A stretch of 49,713 bases of DNA from Deltaproteobacteria bacterium (GCA_005879605.1 VBKE01000121.1:1-49713); one strand, 5' to 3'; positions 26,765 through 38,307 are shown, numbered from the stretch's first letter. Translations and numbers: made by a program. Notes: generated by a model from the sequence alone, not told the origin.

Positions 26765-27772
26765 TTATGATATTTCCGGTTTGAAGGAGCGCTGCATTAA
26801 ATCGCCGACCGCCTCAAAGGGGTTTTTGCTTTCGTAGAGAACCCGGTGCATCTGCTCAACGATGGGCATCTCCACGTCCAAGTGACGAGCCAGCAAGTAA
26901 ACAGAGCGCGTATTGCGTATCCCTTCGGCCACCATTCGACTCTCTTCGGTAATTTCTTGAAGGCTCTTACCCTGAGCGATTTGCAGGCCCGCTTTTCGAT
27001 TCCGACTCAGATCCCCTGCACAAGTTAGGACCAAGTCTCCCAGACCAGGCAAACCCGATAGTGTCATTGGATTCGCTCCCATTCGGACCGCTAGACGCGT
27101 CATCTCCGCAAGTCCTCGTGTGATCAAAGCGGCGCGCGCATTCTGGCCCAAGCCTAAGCCGTCACTGATCCCAGCGGCAATGGCGATGACGTTTTTGATC
27201 ACTCCGCCCATCTGGACACCGATTACATCTTTGGAGGAGTAAACTCTCAAGCTTTGGGTGCCGAGGGTCTCCTGAACGGTTTCAACTACGTCATCGCGAT
27301 AGGCCGCTACCGTAACGGCCGCCGGCAAACCACGGGCAATTTCGACCGCAAAGGTCGGGCCGGAAAGAAACGCATGGCGTTCACTGCGTCGAACGCCGAA
27401 GATGTCAGCCAGAACCTCACTCATAGTTTTGAGACTTTCCTCTTCTAGTCCCTTGGTCCCGCACAGAACGATCGTCTCTTGGTTGACGTGAGCAGCCGCG
27501 CTCGACATGACCTCGCGCGCCGCATGAGACGGAACGGCACAAATGATCAGAGATTTGCCAGCGACGGCTGTCTCTAGGGAACGAGTTACCTTGACTCCGG
27601 CGGGAAGCGCGATGTTCGGGAGATAGGTGCTGTGTGCTCTCTTTTCTTCCAGCTCGCGGTAAGTCTCCGCACTGCGACACCACAGCGTAGTCGGTTGGGC
27701 TTTGTCGGACAACAACTTGGCTAGCGCGATGCCCCAACCGCCCGCGCCAACAATTCCAATTGGCTTAGCCAT
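26765..27772 (-). CDS. gpsA: glycerol-3-phosphate dehydrogenase [NAD(P)+]
   Basis: A 335-residue enzyme making sn-glycerol 3-phosphate for phospholipids. The N-terminal Rossmann motif GIVGAGGWGIALAKLL starts at residue 6. LSGPTFAVEIARGLPAAVT follows, and the catalytic Lys lies in GGVIKNVIAIAAGISDG. LPGLGDLVLTCAGDLSRNRK is the substrate loop, and the end KNPFEAVGDLMQR is typical. It starts at ATG 27772, 181 bases after the gyrA stop on the same strand. That spacer shows no gene. Confidence 0.95.
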   Translation of the reverse strand: MAKPIGIVGAGGWGIALAKLLSDKAQPTTLWCRSAETYRELEEKRAHSTYLPNIALPAGVKVTRSLETAVAGKSLIICAVPSHAAREVMSSAAAHVNQETIVLCGTKGLEEESLKTMSEVLADIFGVRRSERHAFLSGPTFAVEIARGLPAAVTVAAYRDDVVETVQETLGTQSLRVYSSKDVIGVQMGGVIKNVIAIAAGISDGLGLGQNARAALITRGLAEMTRLAVRMGANPMTLSGLPGLGDLVLTCAGDLSRNRKAGLQIAQGKSLQEITEESRMVAEGIRNTRSVYLLARHLDVEMPIVEQMHRVLYESKNPFEAVGDLMQRSFKPEIS

Positions 27773-27953
27773 GATAATGAGGAACGAAAACAGATGGCAG
27801 ACGGAAGTTTATCAAATTTTGGATTCGGTTCGATTTTTTGAAAAACACTTTTCCGTGGGCGGTCGAAACGCTACCCAACGGGAAGGGCGGAACGCAACTG
27901 ACCAGTCCGCATTCGCTGGCCCGCGCGCTTTCTCTTTCGCGGGTTTGGCAAAA

Positions 27954-30404
27954 CTATTCTTCCTCGTCGTCTTCTTCTTTCTCCGCGAGTCGCGCCAACG
28001 AAACTACCCGTTCACCCTCTTCCAGATCGATGAGACGCACGCCCTGGGTGTTGCGGCCGATGACGCGAATGTCTTTTATTCGAAGACGTATGATCTTTCC
28101 CTTGTTCGTGACGAGCATGAGTTGATCGTCCTCCGTGACCTGCTGCCCACCCACGACCCGGCCGGTTTTATCCGTGGCCTTCATCGTAATGATGCCCTTG
28201 CCGCCGCGAGATTGGAGCCGATACTCGTCCATCTCGGTACGCTTGCCGTAGCCGTTCTCGGATACGGTCAGAATATTGGCCCCGTGACTGAGCATTTCCA
28301 TGCTGACCACCGCGTCCCCTTCATCGAGCCGCATCGCCACCACGCCATAGGTTCCGCGTCCAGTAGGCCGAACCTGCTCCTCCTTAAAGCGGATGGACTG
28401 GCCGTCCAGCGTTGAAAGGATAATTTCCTGCTGTCCGTCGGTAAGTTTCACGCCAATCAGTTCGTCGCCATCTTCGAGACCGATGGCCCGAATTCCAGAG
28501 GAACGCGGATTGGAGTAAGACATAAGATCGGTCTTTTTGATCAAACCCTTCTTCGTCGCGAAGATAACATAACGTCCATCGACAAACTCTCGAACCGAGA
28601 GAAACGCGGAGACTCTTTCTCCCGGTTCCAGATTCAGCAGATTGACGATCGGTTTCCCTTTCGCCGCGCGGCTGGCCTGAGGCAGCTCGTGGACCTTGAT
28701 CCAATAGACCTTGCCGATGGTGGTAAAGAAGAGGATGTAGGAGTGCATGGAGGCGATAAAAAGGTCCTCGACGAAATCTTCTTCTTTCGTGGTCGTACCA
28801 ATTTTTCCCTTACCGCCGCGCCGCTGGGCCCGGTAGAGCGTAACGGGGTTGCGTTTGATGTATCCCTCGTGAGAAATCGTCACGGCCATGTCTTCATCGA
28901 CCATCAAGTCCTCGATGGAGATGTCCTCGGAACGGGCAACGATCTGGGTTCTTCGCTCGTCGCCGTATTGCTCTTTGATCTTGTTCAGTTCTTCGACGAT
29001 GATTTTGTAGATCTCCTTTTCGTCCGCCAGGATGGCTCCAAGTTTCCCTATGAGTTCGCCGGTTTCCCGGTGTTCCTCCATAATTTTATCGCGCTCCAAG
29101 CCAGTCAATCGCTGAAGACGTAGGTCCAATATAGCCTGTGCCTGGATATCACTTAGCCCAAAGTTCGACATCAAGCCTTCTTTGGCGACTTTCGGATCCG
29201 CGGAATTTCGAATCAACTTGATCACGGCGTCGAGATTATCCAGCGCGATCCGATAGCCTTCCAAAATATGGAGCCGCTCCTCGGCCTTGCGCAGATCGTA
29301 GGCGGTCCGCCGCGTCACCACCTCCCGGCGGTGATCCAAAAAGGCCTTGAGCGCCTCTTTGAGATTGAGCAGCTTCGGTTTTCCTTCGACAATCGCAAGC
29401 ATGTTGACGCCAAACGAGTCCTGTAACGCCGTGTGCTTGTATATCTGGTTAAGGATGATGTCCGGCACCGAGTCACGCTTGAGCTCAATAACGATGCGCA
29501 TGCCCTCGCGATCCGACTCATCTCTGATATCGCCAATCCCCTCAATTTTTTTCTCGTTAACCAGTTCGGCAATCTGCTCGATAAGCCTTTTCTTGTTCAC
29601 CATGAACGGGATTTCGCTAATGACGATCTGCTCTTTGCCCGTTCGTTTGATCGTCTCGGTAAAAGCCTTGCCGCGCATCTGAATAATGCCTTTGCCTTCG
29701 CTGTAGGCCTGGACGATCGGTTCCTTACCATGAATGAAACCGCCGGTGGGGAAATCCGGTCCGGGAATGTGTTTCATGAGTTGTTTGATCGTGATGTCTG
29801 GATTTTGCACCATCGCAATCAACCCATCGATCACCTCACCAAGATTGTGGGGCGGAATATTGGTCGCCATACCGACCGCAATACCCGCGGCACCATTCAC
29901 CAACAAGTTAGGAATACGCGACGGAAGAACCGCTGGTTCTTTTAAAGTATCATCATAGTTGGGAATAAAATCGACGGTCTCCTTCTCAATATCGGCGAGT
30001 ATTTCCTCGGCAAGACGAGCCATTCGGATTTCGGTGTAACGCATGGCGGCCGGAGAATCGCCATCAATGGAACCGAAGTTTCCCTGACCATCGATCGACG
30101 GATAGCGCATGTTAAAGTCCTGGGCCATGCGAACGATGGTGTCGTAGATCGCGGTGTCGCCGTGGGGATGATATTTACCCATGATATCGCCGACCAGACG
30201 GGCAGATTTCTTGTAAGGCTTGTCCCAAGTGTTGCCCATATCGTACATGGCGTAGAGAACTCGCCGATGCACGGGCTTCAGTCCGTCACGCACGTCCGGC
30301 AGCGCACGACTGATGATGACGCTCATGGCGTAGGCCATGAAGGACTGACGCATCTCATCTTCGATATAAACAGGAACTTTTTGCGACTTTAGAGTTGCTT
30401 CCAC
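27954..30404 (-). CDS. gyrA: DNA gyrase subunit A
   Basis: An 816-residue type IIA topoisomerase breakage-reunion subunit. The catalytic Tyr is at residue 123 (AAMRYTEIR). The helix-4 region reads [17 protein letters not shown], with Thr84 at the position of E. coli Ser83 and the acidic Asp kept. The C-terminal beta-pinwheel has the GyrA-box-like QRRGGKGK (about residue 545), which marks gyrase rather than topoisomerase IV. The start is GTG 30404. The protein ends with an acidic tail (EKEEDDEEE). It follows gyrB after 65 bases that contain a perfect hairpin. Confidence 0.96.
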   Translation of the reverse strand: MEATLKSQKVPVYIEDEMRQSFMAYAMSVIISRALPDVRDGLKPVHRRVLYAMYDMGNTWDKPYKKSARLVGDIMGKYHPHGDTAIYDTIVRMAQDFNMRYPSIDGQGNFGSIDGDSPAAMRYTEIRMARLAEEILADIEKETVDFIPNYDDTLKEPAVLPSRIPNLLVNGAAGIAVGMATNIPPHNLGEVIDGLIAMVQNPDITIKQLMKHIPGPDFPTGGFIHGKEPIVQAYSEGKGIIQMRGKAFTETIKRTGKEQIVISEIPFMVNKKRLIEQIAELVNEKKIEGIGDIRDESDREGMRIVIELKRDSVPDIILNQIYKHTALQDSFGVNMLAIVEGKPKLLNLKEALKAFLDHRREVVTRRTAYDLRKAEERLHILEGYRIALDNLDAVIKLIRNSADPKVAKEGLMSNFGLSDIQAQAILDLRLQRLTGLERDKIMEEHRETGELIGKLGAILADEKEIYKIIVEELNKIKEQYGDERRTQIVARSEDISIEDLMVDEDMAVTISHEGYIKRNPVTLYRAQRRGGKGKIGTTTKEEDFVEDLFIASMHSYILFFTTIGKVYWIKVHELPQASRAAKGKPIVNLLNLEPGERVSAFLSVREFVDGRYVIFATKKGLIKKTDLMSYSNPRSSGIRAIGLEDGDELIGVKLTDGQQEIILSTLDGQSIRFKEEQVRPTGRGTYGVVAMRLDEGDAVVSMEMLSHGANILTVSENGYGKRTEMDEYRLQSRGGKGIITMKATDKTGRVVGGQQVTEDDQLMLVTNKGKIIRLRIKDIRVIGRNTQGVRLIDLEEGERVVSLARLAEKEEDDEEE

Positions 30405-30425
30405 GGCAGTTAAGCGTCCAATCGT

Positions 30426-30448
30426 TCAAGCCGTTTTCAACGGCTTGA
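30426..30448. other. perfect 10-bp hairpin between gyrB and gyrA
   Basis: TCAAGCCGTT, loop TTC, then AACGGCTTGA form an exact inverted repeat in the 65-base gyrB-gyrA spacer. No T-run follows on the minus strand, so it is not a standard intrinsic terminator. It could be a processing, mRNA-stabilising or supercoiling-sensitive element. Confidence 0.6.
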
Positions 30449-30469
30449 CAGTGTGAAACTATTCGCTCG

Positions 30470-32935
<2,466 letters not shown>

Positions 32936-32968
32936 TTATGGGGTTAGATTGATTTGTTAACGTCCCAA

Positions 32969-32997
32969 ATAATACCGTAAAAATGCTCAAATGTAAA
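32969..32997 (-). promoter_or_regulatory. sigma-70-type promoter of gyrB
   Basis: On the minus strand TTTACA (32997-32992) and TATTAT (32974-32969) are separated by exactly 17 bases. The predicted start of transcription is near 32962, giving a leader of about 63 bases before ATG 32899. The surrounding 230 bases are A/T-rich. Confidence 0.6.
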
Positions 32998-33136
32998 GCG
33001 CAAAGTTCTTTCTAACTTACTGATATTTAAGGTCAATTTTTGCCATTTTAGGAGACATCTAAAATGTCTGTCTCAATATCGACATTTTTACCAAATTGGT
33101 TGACAGCTACGGGGGTCTGAGAGAAAAGAAAAAGCC

Positions 33137-33844
33137 ATGAGAAGCGCACTGTCTGCCTTCAAATTTCTGACCATCTGCGGCCGTTTCGACGCCGATAAAT
33201 TGAGCCCCAAGCAGATCGGCGCTGGCGCGCTTTTTTTTCCGCTTGTCGGTCTGATTTTGGGCCTAGTCTTGGCTCTGCTGAATCGTTTATTGGAGCCCTA
33301 CCTCGAATCCGAGATTCTTGGGGTGGCTCTCATAACGATGCTGATCGTTATGACCGGAGCAAGTCACTTGGAGGGCACACAACAAACGTTTGACGCGTTG
33401 CCGGGAAAGCCGCGCGGAGAAAATAAACCAAGCGGCATTTATGGCTTCCTCGTGGTGCTGCTGATTGTTCTCTTCAAAGTCCGAGCCGCCGAAGTCATTG
33501 GCGAGACGCGAACTTTAAGTCTCTTAGTCACTCCGGTGTTAGCCCGTTGGTCACTGGTGATGTTTCTTTACGGCTCCACGGCGGTGGCTGACTCATCAGC
33601 CCGAGTCGTTGCGGAAAACGTGCGAGGGTGGCACCTCCTCGTCGCAACGATCGCGACGCTAACCTTTGCCGTCTTCATGCTGGGGCGGACAGTATTGTGG
33701 ATCGGACTGTGCCTTTCTCTGCTCGCGCTTTTCAGTCGCGCCTATCTTCATTATCGCCACGGCGGTATAACCTGCAATCAACTTGGAGCTCTCATCGAGT
33801 TGAGCGAGACCTTGAGCCTTACCCTTTTCGCCTCTCTTTACTAA
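33137..33844 (+). CDS. CobS-like membrane protein with degenerate active-site motif
   Basis: A 235-residue integral membrane protein, clearly paralogous to the CobS at 45493. It shares FKFLTICGRF, IGAGALFFPLVGLILGLVLALLN, SGIYGFLVVLLIVLFK and TPVLARWSLVMFL. In functional CobS the cytoplasmic loop carries an acidic HLDGLxDTxDG motif and a DSxxGxxG stretch that binds metal. Here the first reads HLEGTQQTFDA, losing two of three Asp, and the second reads KPSGIYG without its Asp. It probably lacks ribazoletransferase activity or uses a different substrate. It lies divergently beside gyrB and upstream of the first cobalamin riboswitch. The frame is intact, so it seems to be kept. Confidence 0.85.
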   Translation: MRSALSAFKFLTICGRFDADKLSPKQIGAGALFFPLVGLILGLVLALLNRLLEPYLESEILGVALITMLIVMTGASHLEGTQQTFDALPGKPRGENKPSGIYGFLVVLLIVLFKVRAAEVIGETRTLSLLVTPVLARWSLVMFLYGSTAVADSSARVVAENVRGWHLLVATIATLTFAVFMLGRTVLWIGLCLSLLALFSRAYLHYRHGGITCNQLGALIELSETLSLTLFASLY

Positions 33845-34013
33845 CAGAGTTCAGCGCCATTTTATGGGAGCTATTGAAGCCTCTCTCTCCAGTCGTCCCG
33901 GTTTTTTTGTTAATCACGGCTGGATTCATCACACGGCAATAGCCAGGGGTCGGTGAAATTTGTCTGAAGCATTGCGCTAATATGCAGTTCATGGCCAACT
34001 CGCAAAATAGATC

Positions 34014-34040
34014 TTGACATGTTGTTTTTCTCATTATACC
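34014..34040 (+). promoter_or_regulatory. candidate promoter for the first cobalamin-riboswitch transcript
   Basis: TTGACA at 34014-34019 and TATACC at 34035-34040 are separated by 15 bases, slightly short of ideal. The predicted start near 34047 coincides with the 5' edge of the riboswitch, which supports it. Confidence 0.5.
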
Positions 34041-34047
34041 TTCCGTA

Positions 34048-34215
34048 CCGTTTGATGCTCTAAGGCGTCAGGGAAGTCCGGTGCAAATCCGGCGCGGTCC
34101 CGCCACTGTGATGGCCACGAAAGCCGCAAAGTAAGTCACTGTCCTGAGTTAAGCCGAAGGACGGGAAGGCGCGGCGAGTAGGATAAAGCCTAAGCCAGGA
34201 GACCTGCCTAGAGCT
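34048..34215 (+). promoter_or_regulatory. cobalamin riboswitch upstream of tonB-like gene
   Basis: The conserved core elements appear in order: CAGGGAAGTCCGGTGCAAATCC (from 34070), CCCGCCACTGTGA, ACGAAAGCCGC, GTCACTGTCCTGAG, GGACGGGAAGGCGCGGCGAGTAGGAT, and the B12 box AAGCCAGGAGACCTGCC (ending near 34208). The downstream leader up to ATG 34305 holds CTCTCCGAAAGAGAG and ACCGGC...GCCGGT pairings that could form the switching platform. It should shut down the TonB-like gene when adenosylcobalamin or another corrinoid is plentiful. Confidence 0.93.
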
Positions 34216-34304
34216 TCTCCACCGGCCTCTCCGAAAGAGAGAGAAAGGTTCTTCGATTTTTCCTTTTTCTTGTAGCCGGTCGAGGCCTCTACAGTGAGTT
34301 TACT

Positions 34305-35084
34305 ATGAGGCTCAGTTCGTTTCTGTTTATCTCTGTTGCTTTGCATGCCGCAGCGCTGACCTATCCGGCCGTCTCTTTCGAGCCCCGAGGTCAAGAGCCC
34401 ATTGCGGTAGTCGTTCTGAATTTGGGCGATGGAGATGGCGGGGGAATCAAAGGCGACGGCCAGGCCGAAGGAAAAAAAGGCCAGCCGGGCGGACCAAAAC
34501 GTCGCCCTCCGGCGCCGCAAGCCAGGGTCACAGACAGCAAAGAAGAAGGTCAACCAATTGAATCACGAGATCTCATGAAACTCTCTGTCAGCCCGCTTGA
34601 TGTGTTGGCGGGGATTGCCGTCGTATCAGCAGAACCGGCTCCGACAGGGCTGGTTGGAGCCTCGCCGGCGCAACCGGCGAACGGAAGCGGCGGAGAAGGC
34701 GAATCGGGCGGCCAGGGAATTTCCGGCGTCGGAAATGGCTTAGGGATCGGACTAGGAGACGGAAGTGCGGGCGCGAAATTCGTCCAGGTTAGTTACGCCT
34801 ACAGTCCCAAACCGGAATACCCCGACAGGGCGCGGCGAGAGGGCAAGGAAGGACGGGTGCTCCTTCGAGTTTTAGTTGATGAGGGCGGAAGGTCTAAGTC
34901 AGTTGAAGTGAACCGTAGTTCCGGAAGCGAAGCATTGGACCGTGCCGCAGCCGAGGGGATCAAACGCTGGCGCTTTTCTCCGGCTCGTTATGGCAACAAG
35001 CCGGTGGAGAGCTGGGTTAAGATTCCCATCGACTTTCGGCTCACGGACGCAAACGCATTAGAAACAAACTTAAGGAGGTACTAG
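34305..35084 (+). CDS. TonB-like energy transducer
   Basis: A 259-residue protein with an N-terminal hydrophobic anchor (FLFISVALHAAALTYPAV) and a long Gly/Pro-rich linker (about residues 40-160). The C-terminal TonB domain reads YSPKPEYPDRARREGKEGRV, LVDEGGRSKSVEVNRSSGSEALDRAA and IKRWRFSPARYGNKPV. TonB carries energy from ExbBD in the inner membrane to outer-membrane receptors. Control by its own cobalamin riboswitch and its place before btuB suggest a TonB dedicated to corrinoid uptake. No exbB or exbD lies in the window. Confidence 0.85.
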   Translation: MRLSSFLFISVALHAAALTYPAVSFEPRGQEPIAVVVLNLGDGDGGGIKGDGQAEGKKGQPGGPKRRPPAPQARVTDSKEEGQPIESRDLMKLSVSPLDVLAGIAVVSAEPAPTGLVGASPAQPANGSGGEGESGGQGISGVGNGLGIGLGDGSAGAKFVQVSYAYSPKPEYPDRARREGKEGRVLLRVLVDEGGRSKSVEVNRSSGSEALDRAAAEGIKRWRFSPARYGNKPVESWVKIPIDFRLTDANALETNLRRY

Positions 35085-35100
35085 CGAGAGAATTATCGGC

Positions 35101-35375
35101 TGCAGACGGATGCAAGGGAAAGGGGTGACTCGCTATCCCGCCGAGCCGCAACCATTTTCGATTTTAGATTGCCGATTTTGGATTGGGTCTCAAGCTAAAA
35201 TCCAAAATCTAAAATCCAAAATGGTGGGTTGGGCGGGGAGCGGGAATTCCCCTGCTGCCCCGCAACTGTAAGGGTCACGAAAGCCGCAGTTAAAGCCACT
35301 GTCCTGAGCTAAGCCAAAGGATGGGAAGGCGCGGCGAGTAGATTGAAGCCCAAGCCAGGAGACCTATCCGATCTG
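35101..35375 (+). promoter_or_regulatory. cobalamin riboswitch upstream of btuB, interrupted by a palindromic element
   Basis: The 3' core is clear: CCTGCTGCCCCGCAACTGTAA (about 35250-35271), ACGAAAGCCGCAG, GCCACTGTCCTGAG, GGATGGGAAGGCGCGGCGAGTAG, and the B12 box AAGCCAGGAGACCTATCC near 35352-35369. The closing strand ATCCGATCTGCC can pair with GGCTGCAGACGGAT near 35098-35111, so the riboswitch probably begins there. Between them lie a first core-like segment (AAGGGAAAGGGGTGA..CCGCAAC, 35114-35152), the palindrome at 35152-35224, and a second core-like segment. Gene context (btuB, then the cob operon) agrees with B12 repression. Confidence 0.88.
35152..35224. repeat. A/T-rich palindromic element inside the btuB leader
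   Basis: Near-perfect 19-base terminal inverted repeats, CCATTTTCGATTTTAGATT (35152-35170) and its complement AATCTAAAATCCAAAATGG (35206-35224), differ at one position. A second internal pairing (ATTTTGGATT with AATCC) is possible. It contains no gene and differs sharply in base composition from its G/C-rich surroundings, so it looks inserted. Confidence 0.75.
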
Positions 35376-35386
35376 CCTCAACACAC

Positions 35387-35409
35387 TTCCCTTTCGCGGG
35401 AAAAGGAGG
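35387..35409 (+). promoter_or_regulatory. hairpin masking the btuB ribosome-binding site
   Basis: TTCCC at 35387-35391 can pair with GGGAA at 35398-35402. CCTTT can alternatively pair with AAAGG, which overlaps the strong Shine-Dalgarno AAGGAGG (35403-35409) four bases before ATG 35414. This suggests translational control by the riboswitch just upstream. The pairing is proposed by eye only. Confidence 0.35.
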
Positions 35410-35413
35410 CTTT

Positions 35414-37354
35414 ATGGTTCTGTTCTTTTTTATTCTCATCTCAACGTTCTTTTCCATGTTAGCTCCGCCCGTCGCGGCTCAACAGGAAGAGTCGCTGCCG
35501 CCTGTAGTGGTAACCGCGACGCGGACGGAAACGCCGCAGCAAGACGTTACAACATCAATTTCGGTGATTACAACCAAGGATATCGAAGCCCAGCATGCGG
35601 AAACGGTGCTCGAAGCGCTGCGCAACGTCCCGGGGGTCGATGTGGTTCAATCTGGCTCGCGGGGAACCACGACCTCGATCTTTATTCGCGGCTCCAATTC
35701 AGATCAGGTGCTGGTCCTCATTGACGGCGTGGAGGTCAACAGCACGACTTTGGGCGCTTTTAATTTCGCCCATCTGACGACCGACAATATAGATCGTATC
35801 GAAGTCCTCCGGGGCGCCGGCGGCACGCTCTACGGATCCCAGGCCATCGGCGGCGTCATCAATATCATCACAAAAAAAGGCCAGGGACCGATGGAATTGA
35901 GCACTTCCGCAGAAGGTGGCAATTGGTCGACGCACCGGGAGGGGTTAGCTCTCAGCGGCGGCGCCGACAAACTCGGCTACTCCCTCAGCGTCTCTCGCCT
36001 CGGGACCAATGGCTTTCATCGCTTTAATGACGATTATCGGAACCTGAGCACCGCGGGACGGCTTGATTACAAACTCACCAACGATACGACCGTTAAAGGG
36101 ATTTTTCATTTCGTAAAAACCGATCTCGGGCTATTCAATAGCAACAATTTCCTTCCCGGAAACCCCGGCGATCCCAACGCTCGTGAAGGCGCCGAGCAGT
36201 ATCTCGGCAAATTGGAATGGGAGCAAAAGATTTTTCCGGGATGGGACTATCGAATCTCAGGGTCGATTTTTAAGGAGCATATCAAGGATAAAGACGACCC
36301 CGAGCCGTCATCGTTTGACGGGAGAGAACGCAGCCGCTTTCGTCCGCAAATCGCCACTGCGGAATTTCAGACCAACTACAGCTGGGAAGAATTGTCCACC
36401 ACTACCTTCGGCGTGGAATTCAAGCGGCGAAAGGCTAGCACCGCCAGCACTTTCGACGGCTTCGATGTCGGTGGAATCGATCGGGCGATCCGTAATATGG
36501 GATATTACCTCCAAGAACAGCTCCGCTTTCTTGATGGTCGTCTTATCCTGATTCCGGGCGTCCGCTTGGACGATCACCAGACCTTCGGTACAGAGTGGAG
36601 CCCGTCTTTTTCCACCGCCTATCTTTTCAAAGAGACCGGAACCAAGCTCAAGGCGGGATACGCGCAGGGATTCAAGGCTCCGACCCTCAATGAGCTGTTC
36701 TTTCCCTCGAGCGATCCCCGGTGCCAGTCTTTCGGCAATCCCAATTTGGGTACGGAAAGGAGTTGGGAATTGAACGCCGGCTTTGAGCAGAACTTTATAG
36801 CTGATCGAGTCGCCATCGACGGGACTTACTTTCATCGGGAAGTAAAAGACCTTATCAGTTTCGCGCCCGTAGCTCAGGGCGCATGCCCGTTCGTTCCGGT
36901 GCAGGCGATAAACTTGGGCACGGCACGGTTTGACGGAGTGGAATGGGGGCTGAAGGCGAAAATTCTCCCGGGACTGAGCGGCGGCGCAAGCTATACCTAC
37001 CTTGACTGGGACACCGCCACTGGGAAACTCGCCCGTCGGCCGAGGCACCGAGGAAATCTCAATCTCAACTATCTCTATGAGCGTTTCCAGGTTAATCTCG
37101 GTGCGAATTTTATCGGCAGGCACGATGATAATGATTCGGTTACCGCCGCAAATATTACCAAACCCGGCTACGTGAAGTTCGATCTCGCGGGCTCTTATCA
37201 GCTGCCGGTCAAAATAGACCTGGTGAAAAGCGTCAGCCTCGTTGGAAAAATCGAGAATCTATTCAACAAAAAATATGAGGAAGCCGATGGCTTTCGCGCC
37301 CGGCCTCTCAATTTTCTAATTGGGTTGAGAGGCACTTTTGGCAAAACTCCATGA
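35414..37354 (+). CDS. btuB: TonB-dependent outer-membrane cobalamin receptor BtuB
   Basis: A 646-residue outer-membrane beta-barrel. A signal peptide (FFFILISTFFSMLAPPVAAQ) is followed by a TonB box (LPPVVVTATRTET). The plug domain has LEALRNVPGVDVVQSG, IFIRGSNSDQVLVLIDGV, IDRIEVLRGAGGTLYGSQAI and GGVINIITKKG. The barrel ends with IENLFNKKYEEADGFRARPLNFLIG. The last residues are FGKTP rather than a terminal aromatic, a small oddity. It is preceded by a B12 riboswitch and followed by B12 genes, so corrinoid is the expected substrate. The protein appears complete. Confidence 0.92.
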   Translation: MVLFFFILISTFFSMLAPPVAAQQEESLPPVVVTATRTETPQQDVTTSISVITTKDIEAQHAETVLEALRNVPGVDVVQSGSRGTTTSIFIRGSNSDQVLVLIDGVEVNSTTLGAFNFAHLTTDNIDRIEVLRGAGGTLYGSQAIGGVINIITKKGQGPMELSTSAEGGNWSTHREGLALSGGADKLGYSLSVSRLGTNGFHRFNDDYRNLSTAGRLDYKLTNDTTVKGIFHFVKTDLGLFNSNNFLPGNPGDPNAREGAEQYLGKLEWEQKIFPGWDYRISGSIFKEHIKDKDDPEPSSFDGRERSRFRPQIATAEFQTNYSWEELSTTTFGVEFKRRKASTASTFDGFDVGGIDRAIRNMGYYLQEQLRFLDGRLILIPGVRLDDHQTFGTEWSPSFSTAYLFKETGTKLKAGYAQGFKAPTLNELFFPSSDPRCQSFGNPNLGTERSWELNAGFEQNFIADRVAIDGTYFHREVKDLISFAPVAQGACPFVPVQAINLGTARFDGVEWGLKAKILPGLSGGASYTYLDWDTATGKLARRPRHRGNLNLNYLYERFQVNLGANFIGRHDDNDSVTAANITKPGYVKFDLAGSYQLPVKIDLVKSVSLVGKIENLFNKKYEEADGFRARPLNFLIGLRGTFGKTP

Positions 37355-37369
37355 CGGGAGTGGATCGCA

Positions 37370-38260
37370 ATGAGTGAAAATCTACCTTCGCAACTCGGAG
37401 AATTTGTCAGCCCGCCGCGGCGGATCGTCTGCCTGACGGAAGAAACCGTCGAAACCCTCTATCTCTTGGATGAGCAAGAACGGATCGCCGGTGTCTCCGG
37501 CTTTGCCTGCCGGCCTAAAGAAGCGCGTCAGAAGCTGCGGGTTTCCGCTTTCACCTCGGCCAAGATCGACAAAATTCTCGAGCTCCGGCCCGATCTCGTT
37601 CTCGGGTTCTCGAACCTGCAGGCGGATATCGCGCGCGACCTGATTCGCGCCGGCGTCAACACGCTGATCTTTAATCAGCGGTCGGTCGGCGAGATCTTTC
37701 AGATGATTCTCACTCTGGCGCGCATCGTCGGCCGGGAAGAAGCGGGTTTGGAGCTTGCCGGCAAGCTGCGCGAGGGGCTGGAGCGCGTCGCCGACTCGGC
37801 ATGGCGCTTTCCGCGCCGTCCGCGCGTCTACTTCGAGGAGTGGATGGAGCCGCTCATCAGCGGCATTCGTTGGGTGGAAGAACTCATCGAGATTGCCGGC
37901 GGCGAAACCATTTTCCCTGAGCTTCGTTACCAGCATGACGCCATGCGGCGCACTGTGAGTCCGCGCGATGTCGCAGCCGCAGGCCCTGACGTGATCATCG
38001 CGTCGTGGTGCGGCAGAAAAGTGAACAAGGCGCTGATCCGTGGGCGGGCGGGGTGGGAAACAATTCCAGCGGTGAAACACGGCCACATCTATGAAGTGAA
38101 ATCGACTTATATCTTGCAGCCCGGACCGGCGGCGCTCACTGAAGGCGTGCTGCAGCTTCACGACTTGCTCGCACGCTTGGCAGGGATCAAACCGTCTGCG
38201 GGATTACATCCGCTCGAACGTATGGATGCAGACTTTGACAACGCTCCGCAGGCGCCATGA
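37370..38260 (+). CDS. BtuF-like cobalamin-binding protein without signal peptide
   Basis: A 296-residue class III periplasmic-binding-protein fold. RIVCLTEETVETLYLLDEQERIAG, ILELRPDLVLGFSNLQ, SVGEIFQMILTLARIVG and RPRVYFEEWMEPLISG match the BtuF/FecB family. Unlike the BtuF at 46221, it shows no signal peptide. The region before ATG 37370 is only 15 bases long after the btuB stop, so none is hidden upstream. It may act in the cytoplasm, possibly buffering or passing corrinoid to the salvage enzymes encoded next. That role is inference. Confidence 0.82.
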   Translation: MSENLPSQLGEFVSPPRRIVCLTEETVETLYLLDEQERIAGVSGFACRPKEARQKLRVSAFTSAKIDKILELRPDLVLGFSNLQADIARDLIRAGVNTLIFNQRSVGEIFQMILTLARIVGREEAGLELAGKLREGLERVADSAWRFPRRPRVYFEEWMEPLISGIRWVEELIEIAGGETIFPELRYQHDAMRRTVSPRDVAAAGPDVIIASWCGRKVNKALIRGRAGWETIPAVKHGHIYEVKSTYILQPGPAALTEGVLQLHDLLARLAGIKPSAGLHPLERMDADFDNAPQAP

Positions 38261-38307
38261 CCAAGGCTCGAATGCCACGGAAACTGACTCTGTAAGAAGT
38301 TCAATTC

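Noticed and set aside
27773..27953. Intrinsic terminator after gyrA (CCCGCG...CGCGGG on the minus strand)
   Set aside because: The stem is short with a 12-base loop and no T-run follows. The 181-base spacer otherwise shows nothing recognisable.
30150..30160. Thr at the Ser83-equivalent of GyrA as quinolone resistance
   Set aside because: Thr is a natural residue at this position in many bacteria, so it is not evidence of selection by itself.
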